NCBI GenBank assembly: GCA_027487055.1
Contig: JAIYEJ010000185.1
Location: 1 to 10,408, forward strand
DNA length: 10,408 nt
Source: Methylotenera sp.
GTDB lineage: Bacteria > Pseudomonadota > Gammaproteobacteria > Burkholderiales > Methylophilaceae
Reading direction: 5' to 3'
Numbering within the stretch: position 1 is the first letter of the stretch; every line of letters starts with the position of its first letter. A program made the position numbers and the translations under genes. Positions 6,382 through 10,408 of the stretch are shown here, piece by piece. The notes under the pieces are model-generated. The model was not told where the DNA came from and made no database searches. It saw nothing but the letters and a program-made list of their open reading frames with translations.

Positions 6382-7800
6382 TTATTTGGTGACTTTTATC
6401 GGCACATACAATGTGTTCTCGCCACGCAACACCAATACCGCCACAGTTTTACCCAGTGGTACAGCATTAATCTGTTTATTAAATAATTCTACACTTTGAC
6501 TTTCTGAGTTATTTAATCCCAAAATCACGTCACCACGGCGAATGCCCGCTTGCGCTGCAGTTCCTGTCGCTTCAGTCACTAACAAGCCATTTTTGCCGTT
6601 CAACTTTTTCTTTTGTTGTGGTGTTAACTCTTTTAGCGTTAAGCCAATTTTATTCACTTCTGCTTTAGGCGCAGGCTTAAGTGATGGCGCTGCTTCATTT
6701 GGGTCAATCGGCATTTCACCAACAACAACATTCAATGTTTTAACAGTCCCTTTTCTAAAGATGTCTACAGGAACAGTTTTGCCAGGTTTAGCGCTACCAA
6801 CTGCACGTGGCAAATCACTGGAGGTATTAATCATTTTGCCATCAAATTTGGTAATCACATCACCAGCTAACAAGCCACCTTTTTCGGCAGGCCCTGTTTT
6901 TTCAACACCTGCGATAAGCGCACCGTTGTTATTTTTCATGCCAAATGATTCAGCAAGTTCTTTGGTAAGTTCTTGAATAGCAACACCTAACCAACCACGT
7001 GTGATTTTGCCATTTGTTTTAAGTTGATTTGAGATATCAATAGCAACATCAATTGGAATACTAAAAGACAAGCCCATAGAACCGCCGCTACGGCTATAGA
7101 TTTGTGAGTTTACGCCAACGACTTCTCCACGTAAATTATATAGCGGGCCACCTGAGTTTCCGGGATTAATAGCAACATCGGTTTGAATAAATGGTACAAA
7201 GTTCTCTTGCGGGAGCGCACGACCTTTAGCACTTACAATACCCGCCGTCATCGTATTTTCCAAACCAAAAGGCGATCCAATTGCAGCCACCCATTCACCA
7301 ACCTTAAGTGCCGCTGGGTCACCTATTGTGGCCTTTGGTAAATTAGTTGCGTCAATTTTAATCAACGCAACGTCTGTACGCTTGTCTGTGCCAATAATTT
7401 TGGCTTTAAATTCACGTTTATCTGATAATTTTACTAATACTTCATCAGCTTCATTCACCACATGTGCATTGGTCAAAATATAGCCATCTGCACTAATAAT
7501 AAAACCAGAACCTAGCGATTGTGATTTGAATTCTTGATTTGGCTGACCACCCTGTCCTGGCATTGTTGGAAAACCAAAGCGTCTTAAAAATTCTTGCAAC
7601 TCTGGGTCATCTGGCATGCCCGCAAGTGGTGAGCCACCAGTTTGGGTGACTGTTGTCACACTGATATTCACAACTTCTGCACCGTGTTTTTCAGCAAGTT
7701 CGGTAAAATCAGGCAAATCGCCTGCAGTAGAAATTTGGGTGAAACTTGTTGTTAATACTGCAAATAGTAATGCGCTAATAGAAATCCAACTTTTTAACAT
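6382..7800 (-). CDS. degP: Periplasmic serine endoprotease DegP/MucD-like (HtrA family)
   Basis: HtrA-family proteases degrade or hold misfolded periplasmic and outer membrane proteins. In Pseudomonas the MucD member of the same cluster also restrains sigma-E signalling. The 472-residue protein has a signal peptide of about 26 residues (hydrophobic 6 to 20, cleavage near STAG), a trypsin-like domain with catalytic His113 (TNAHVV), Asp143 (RTDVALIK) and Ser216 (NPGNSGGPL), then two PDZ domains (about 265 to 355 and 385 to 465), including the GWLGV binding loop. A Gly/Pro/Gln-rich insert precedes the protease core near residues 55 to 92, as in DegP/MucD LA loops. A TAG directly before the ATG fixes the start, with AAGGA ten bases upstream. 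The two PDZ domains and absence of a membrane anchor separate it from DegS. Whether it is functionally DegP, DegQ or MucD cannot be settled here. Confidence 0.95.
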   Translation of the reverse strand: MLKSWISISALLFAVLTTSFTQISTAGDLPDFTELAEKHGAEVVNISVTTVTQTGGSPLAGMPDDPELQEFLRRFGFPTMPGQGGQPNQEFKSQSLGSGFIISADGYILTNAHVVNEADEVLVKLSDKREFKAKIIGTDKRTDVALIKIDATNLPKATIGDPAALKVGEWVAAIGSPFGLENTMTAGIVSAKGRALPQENFVPFIQTDVAINPGNSGGPLYNLRGEVVGVNSQIYSRSGGSMGLSFSIPIDVAIDISNQLKTNGKITRGWLGVAIQELTKELAESFGMKNNNGALIAGVEKTGPAEKGGLLAGDVITKFDGKMINTSSDLPRAVGSAKPGKTVPVDIFRKGTVKTLNVVVGEMPIDPNEAAPSLKPAPKAEVNKIGLTLKELTPQQKKKLNGKNGLLVTEATGTAAQAGIRRGDVILGLNNSESQSVELFNKQINAVPLGKTVAVLVLRGENTLYVPIKVTK

Positions 7801-7834
7801 CTAAATAGTTTCCTTAAAATAAATTTAATAAAGT

Positions 7835-8302
7835 TTAGTCAACATTAATGACAGTTTCTTGAAAAGCTAATCTCAAAATGACCGGTTGCTGTAAGCTAAA
7901 ATAGCTATTAGAAATGGTATGTCCTTTTACCCATATCAAACCCAACACCAATCCAAGGACTGCGCCTACCATTGCACTCGCGTCGTTTGGGATAATTTTT
8001 GTTGCTAATAGCGCACCCAAAAACAAAGTCACAAGCGGCAAAATATAAAGTAGCAATGCACTTTTCAACAGTGCACTTTCATTAATGCCCACTATAACGC
8101 TTTGCCCCACCTTCGCGTTGATACGATTTTGTGCTTTAAAGGCAGTAGATTGATGGGCAAACAATTTACCCCAAATAGAGTTGCCACAACCGCGTGTTTG
8201 GCCACACAGGCCACATGCACTTTTGCGTTCTATTTCCAAAGTAGCTGAAGGGATGCCTGAGAGATTATCAAGCGAGAGAATAACTGCGCGTTCTTCTATC
8301 AT
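7835..8302 (-). CDS. rseC: RseC/MucC-family membrane protein
   Basis: RseC-type proteins are inner membrane proteins. E. coli RseC is a mild positive regulator of sigma-E and has been linked to reduction of the SoxR iron-sulfur centre. The 155-residue protein has the family layout: an N-terminal soluble part with cysteines at 30, 33 and 39 (CGLCGQTRGCG), then two membrane helices (about 81 to 101 and 108 to 125) with a short link, then a C-terminal tail. The motif around Gly40 to Phe48 (GNSIWGKLF) is also family-typical. The ATG at 8300-8302 has only a weak AAGA-type ribosome site. It follows rseB by 31 bases and precedes degP by 34, giving the Pseudomonas mucC position. The cysteines suggest a redox or metal role, which is inference. 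Confidence 0.93.
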   Translation of the reverse strand: MIEERAVILSLDNLSGIPSATLEIERKSACGLCGQTRGCGNSIWGKLFAHQSTAFKAQNRINAKVGQSVIVGINESALLKSALLLYILPLVTLFLGALLATKIIPNDASAMVGAVLGLVLGLIWVKGHTISNSYFSLQQPVILRLAFQETVINVD

Positions 8303-8333
8303 ATTTCTTAATTAAAAATTGATAAGTTTTTTG

Positions 8334-9329
8334 TTATTTATTTAAAGCTGTTTGTTTGTTTAAGCTCACTGCTTTTGCAATTTGACGGCAAGTTGTTTCT
8401 GGCACCTCACCCACTACATTCACTTGGTGACCATCTATCACATTAGCACACATATTGGTTGAACCCATTTGCATATGTCCCATTTTTGGTCGCATGCCTT
8501 TAGTAAGCGGCTCAATGAATACCGAAACAGAACCGATACCATCTGAAAAAATCATTTGATCAACCGTTGTGGTTTTACCTGGCACAACCAAAGCACGGTG
8601 ATCTACTTTAACATAACCAATCGGCAATTCAGATACAAACCAATTACTGTGTACTTGATGATGATTTGAAGTATCTTTCATATCATAACTCTTAGTAACA
8701 TACTGTTTAGTCACATCAATTTTAGGCTGAAACCAATTGATATCTTGTGTATCCATCGTGTTAATTTCGTTAAAGGCGATATGCTCTAGAGCTTGCTTTT
8801 TATTATCTAATAAGGCCATTTTTAGTAACAAGCCATATTGTGTATCCGCCCAAATTTTGTAGCTGTAACGATAACTATCATTGGGGGTTAAGTTAATAAT
8901 TTGCGCTTCTCTACCTGCTATGGTGTCCATTCCAGCAAGTTCGGCTACATAACTTGCTTTAATCGCTTGTATATTCGTAGGAATCATTGCAGGAAAAAGA
9001 TTTTGCCCACGGCGTTTTTCTATCACCATGGTTTGATTGTGCGGGCGCAAAATCACAATATTTTCACCATGTCTATATACCTCACGCGCTTGACCAGGTT
9101 GCGGTCTATTGTCTAAAACAACATTGCGTGTCATTTCACGCCCAGCTTGGTTCATGTGAGTGATTTGAACAGAGTGAGTTTCTTTACCATTTTGATAAAC
9201 AAAAATGCCTTGGTAATTTAACTCGCGTGCGGCATAGGCGGTTTTTTCTAATAAAAACCAAGGGTCATCTGCAGCGATTGTAGCTAAACTAATTACGCTT
9301 AAAAGCAGCGCACTAAAAAACTTATGCAT
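8334..9329 (-). CDS. rseB: Sigma-E regulatory protein RseB/MucB
   Basis: RseB is a periplasmic protein that binds the periplasmic part of RseA and shields it from site-1 cleavage; lipopolysaccharide intermediates or mislocalised lipoproteins release it. The 331-residue protein has a signal peptide (MHKFFSALLLSVISLATIAA, cleavage before DD). An N-terminal lipoprotein-carrier-like domain (about 25 to 205) includes LNYQGIFVYQNG and the REVYRHGENIVILRP strand. A smaller C-terminal domain (about 225 to 320) contains SNWFVSELPIGY and the FSDGIGSVSVFIEP segment typical of RseB. Its ATG overlaps the rseA stop by one base (TAATG), so the two proteins are probably made together by translational coupling. 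The family assignment is firm from context and motifs. Confidence 0.95.
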   Translation of the reverse strand: MHKFFSALLLSVISLATIAADDPWFLLEKTAYAARELNYQGIFVYQNGKETHSVQITHMNQAGREMTRNVVLDNRPQPGQAREVYRHGENIVILRPHNQTMVIEKRRGQNLFPAMIPTNIQAIKASYVAELAGMDTIAGREAQIINLTPNDSYRYSYKIWADTQYGLLLKMALLDNKKQALEHIAFNEINTMDTQDINWFQPKIDVTKQYVTKSYDMKDTSNHHQVHSNWFVSELPIGYVKVDHRALVVPGKTTTVDQMIFSDGIGSVSVFIEPLTKGMRPKMGHMQMGSTNMCANVIDGHQVNVVGEVPETTCRQIAKAVSLNKQTALNK

Positions 9330-9880
9330 TACTTGTTAGATCCCACAAAGCTAGCATCTTGAATATAGTAAGCCGCGCCAGTAGGCGCTGCGGCCTGATG
9401 CGCTTGTAAGTACTCAGTTGGAATACTTTGAGCAATCTCAATTGGCGCCAAAGCTTCAGTTGGGGCAACTTTCTCTGTTTTAACCATAATGACTTGTTCT
9501 GGTGAGTAATTGACTTGTTGTTGCAACACCATCACACCAACAAACATCACTGCAGCAACTGATGCCGCAATTGACCAAAAGCCTGATGTTCTGTGTGACG
9601 ACTTATTGATTGTGATTGATGTAATGTTACCAATATCAGATTCAATACTTAACGTTGCTTTAGGTGCTAAAACAATAGGCTCAGCCTCAAGTGCTAACAT
9701 CACTCTGCTGGTAAAGTCTTGACGGAGCGGGGCTTCACCACGCATAGCATCGCCAATTAAATGATAAGTAGCCCATGTGTTTTTGAGCTCACCGCCAGAT
9801 TTCGCAGATATGATTAAATGCTCTGAACTTTCAATATCGAGTTCGCCATCTATCAGTGCAGATAATTGATCTTTCATCAT
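9329..9880 (-). CDS. rseA: Anti-sigma-E factor RseA/MucA
   Basis: RseA is a single-pass inner membrane protein whose cytoplasmic domain holds sigma-E inactive until stepwise proteolysis (DegS/AlgW, then RseP) frees it. The 183-residue protein has the N-terminal anti-sigma domain with KDQLSALIDGEL, then TWATYHLIGDAMRGE (35-49), both family hallmarks. One membrane helix follows (about 101 to 119), then a periplasmic tail of about 64 residues. Two adjacent ATGs are possible. The AAGGA site (9884-9888) is three bases from the first and six from the second, so the second (9875-9877, giving 182 residues) may be the main start. The gene lies 52 bases after rpoE. I cannot identify the site-1 cleavage point from sequence alone. 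Confidence 0.94.
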   Translation of the reverse strand: MMKDQLSALIDGELDIESSEHLIISAKSGGELKNTWATYHLIGDAMRGEAPLRQDFTSRVMLALEAEPIVLAPKATLSIESDIGNITSITINKSSHRTSGFWSIAASVAAVMFVGVMVLQQQVNYSPEQVIMVKTEKVAPTEALAPIEIAQSIPTEYLQAHQAAAPTGAAYYIQDASFVGSNK

Positions 9881-9883
9881 AAT

Positions 9884-9888
9884 TCCTT
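9884..9888 (-). promoter_or_regulatory. Ribosome binding site before the paired rseA start codons
   Basis: AAGGA followed by ATT and ATGATG. Spacing is three bases to the first ATG and six to the second; six is nearer the usual optimum, favouring the second ATG. Confidence 0.55.
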
Positions 9889-9932
9889 TTAAAGCTTTTC
9901 TTAAATATTTAAACTCAGAAAGTTATACTTAA

Positions 9933-10408
9933 CTACCAGCGTTTACCGTCTGGTGTATCAAGTAATGGTTTTAATTTTTCAGAAATCGTTTCACGCGCTC
10001 TAAATATGCGTGAACGAACTGTACCTATTGGACATTGCATCAATGTTGCAATTTCCTCATAGCTTAATCCTTCAATTTCTCGCAGTGTAATTGCTGTACG
10101 TAATTCTTCAGGCAAGCTCGCAACGGTGTCATTGACAGTTTGCGCAATTTCTTTTGTCATCATGGCCGTTTCAGGCGTATCCATGGAGCGCATCTCATTA
10201 CCGTCTTCAAAATTTTCTACATCATCAATTTCTACTTCTTGCATCACTTGTGGCCTGCGGCCTAATGATACCAAATAATTTTTTGCAGTGTTAATACCGA
10301 TGCGATAAAGCCAAGTATAAAAAGCACTATCACCTCTAAAGTTAGGTAAAGCGCGATAAGCTTTTATAAACGATTCTTGTACCACGTCTTCCACCTCTGC
10401 TTGATCGC
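9933..10408 (-). CDS. rpoE: RNA polymerase sigma-E factor (5' end outside window)
   Basis: This is an extracytoplasmic-function sigma factor that directs RNA polymerase to envelope-stress genes. The visible 157 residues begin DQAEVEDVVQESFIKAYRAL, part of region 2, and continue through FRGDSAFYTWLYRIGINTAKN (promoter melting and -10 recognition). An acidic linker follows, then region 4 with LPEELRTAITLREIEGLSYEEIA and the helix-turn-helix part CPIGTVRSRIFRAR, which reads the -35 box. The frame stays open to the right edge, so the apparent GTG at 10392-10394 is not the start; the true start and promoter lie beyond 10408. The stop is TAG. Being directly upstream of rseA and rseB identifies it as the RpoE/AlgU type rather than another ECF sigma factor. 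Confidence 0.97.
   Translation of the reverse strand, partial: DQAEVEDVVQESFIKAYRALPNFRGDSAFYTWLYRIGINTAKNYLVSLGRRPQVMQEVEIDDVENFEDGNEMRSMDTPETAMMTKEIAQTVNDTVASLPEELRTAITLREIEGLSYEEIATLMQCPIGTVRSRIFRARETISEKLKPLLDTPDGKRW

Noticed and set aside
6542..6976. Open frame of 144 codons on the plus strand inside degP
   Set aside because: It is the antisense shadow of a well-supported protease gene; the product has no recognisable domain and the true coding signal is on the minus strand.
7801..7900. Search for a sigma-E type promoter (GGAACTT and TCAAA-like boxes) ahead of degP
   Set aside because: Only fragments such as GAAACTG were found, without a matching -10 box at the right distance.
9901..9912. 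Perfect 12-base palindrome TTAAATATTTAA between rpoE and rseA
   Set aside because: It is made only of A and T in an AT-rich spacer, with no second copy or promoter beside it; not strong enough to call an operator.
10392..10394. GTG as a possible start of rpoE
   Set aside because: The frame stays open to the window edge with typical RpoE residues (DQAE) before it, so this GTG is an internal valine and the gene is simply cut.

Overview
This window is a stretch of chromosome from a proteobacterium, most likely a low-GC betaproteobacterium. I favour the Methylophilaceae (Methylotenera or Methylophilus type), judging from protein character, AT-rich spacers and gene order; this is inference, not a database match. 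All twelve genes lie on the minus strand, so transcription runs from the right edge (10408) to the left edge (1). Spacers are short: the longest is 125 bases and none reaches 300. I see no tRNA, rRNA, mobile element, CRISPR array or other sign of recent transfer.

Right third (10408 to 6382), envelope stress: rpoE (sigma-E, cut by the window edge), rseA (anti-sigma factor), rseB (periplasmic regulator that binds RseA), rseC (membrane protein with a cysteine cluster) and degP/mucD (periplasmic serine protease with PDZ domains). The order matches the algT-mucABCD cluster of Pseudomonas. It joins the sigma factor, its inhibitory chain and a quality-control protease. A perfect 11-bp stem-loop with a U-rich tail follows degP, and a second stem-loop lies just before it.

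Middle (6276 to 2529), translation, secretion and RNA processing: lepA (EF4, GTG start), lepB (signal peptidase I), a small single-span DUF4845-type membrane protein, and rnc (RNase III). rnc overlaps era by 11 bases.

Left third (2539 to 1): era (ribosome-assembly GTPase), a 158-residue protein I do not recognise, recO (recombination mediator, TTG start) and pdxJ (pyridoxine 5'-phosphate synthase, cut by the left edge). The order lepA-lepB-DUF4845-rnc-era-recO-pdxJ is a familiar betaproteobacterial arrangement. The least expected member is the unrecognised gene between era and recO.

I found no convincing new defence, mobile or biosynthetic system. The points worth a second look are the unknown gene, the paired hairpins between degP and lepA, several unusual starts (GTG for lepA, TTG for recO, a shortened start for the DUF4845 gene), and the pilin-like N-terminus of the DUF4845 protein.
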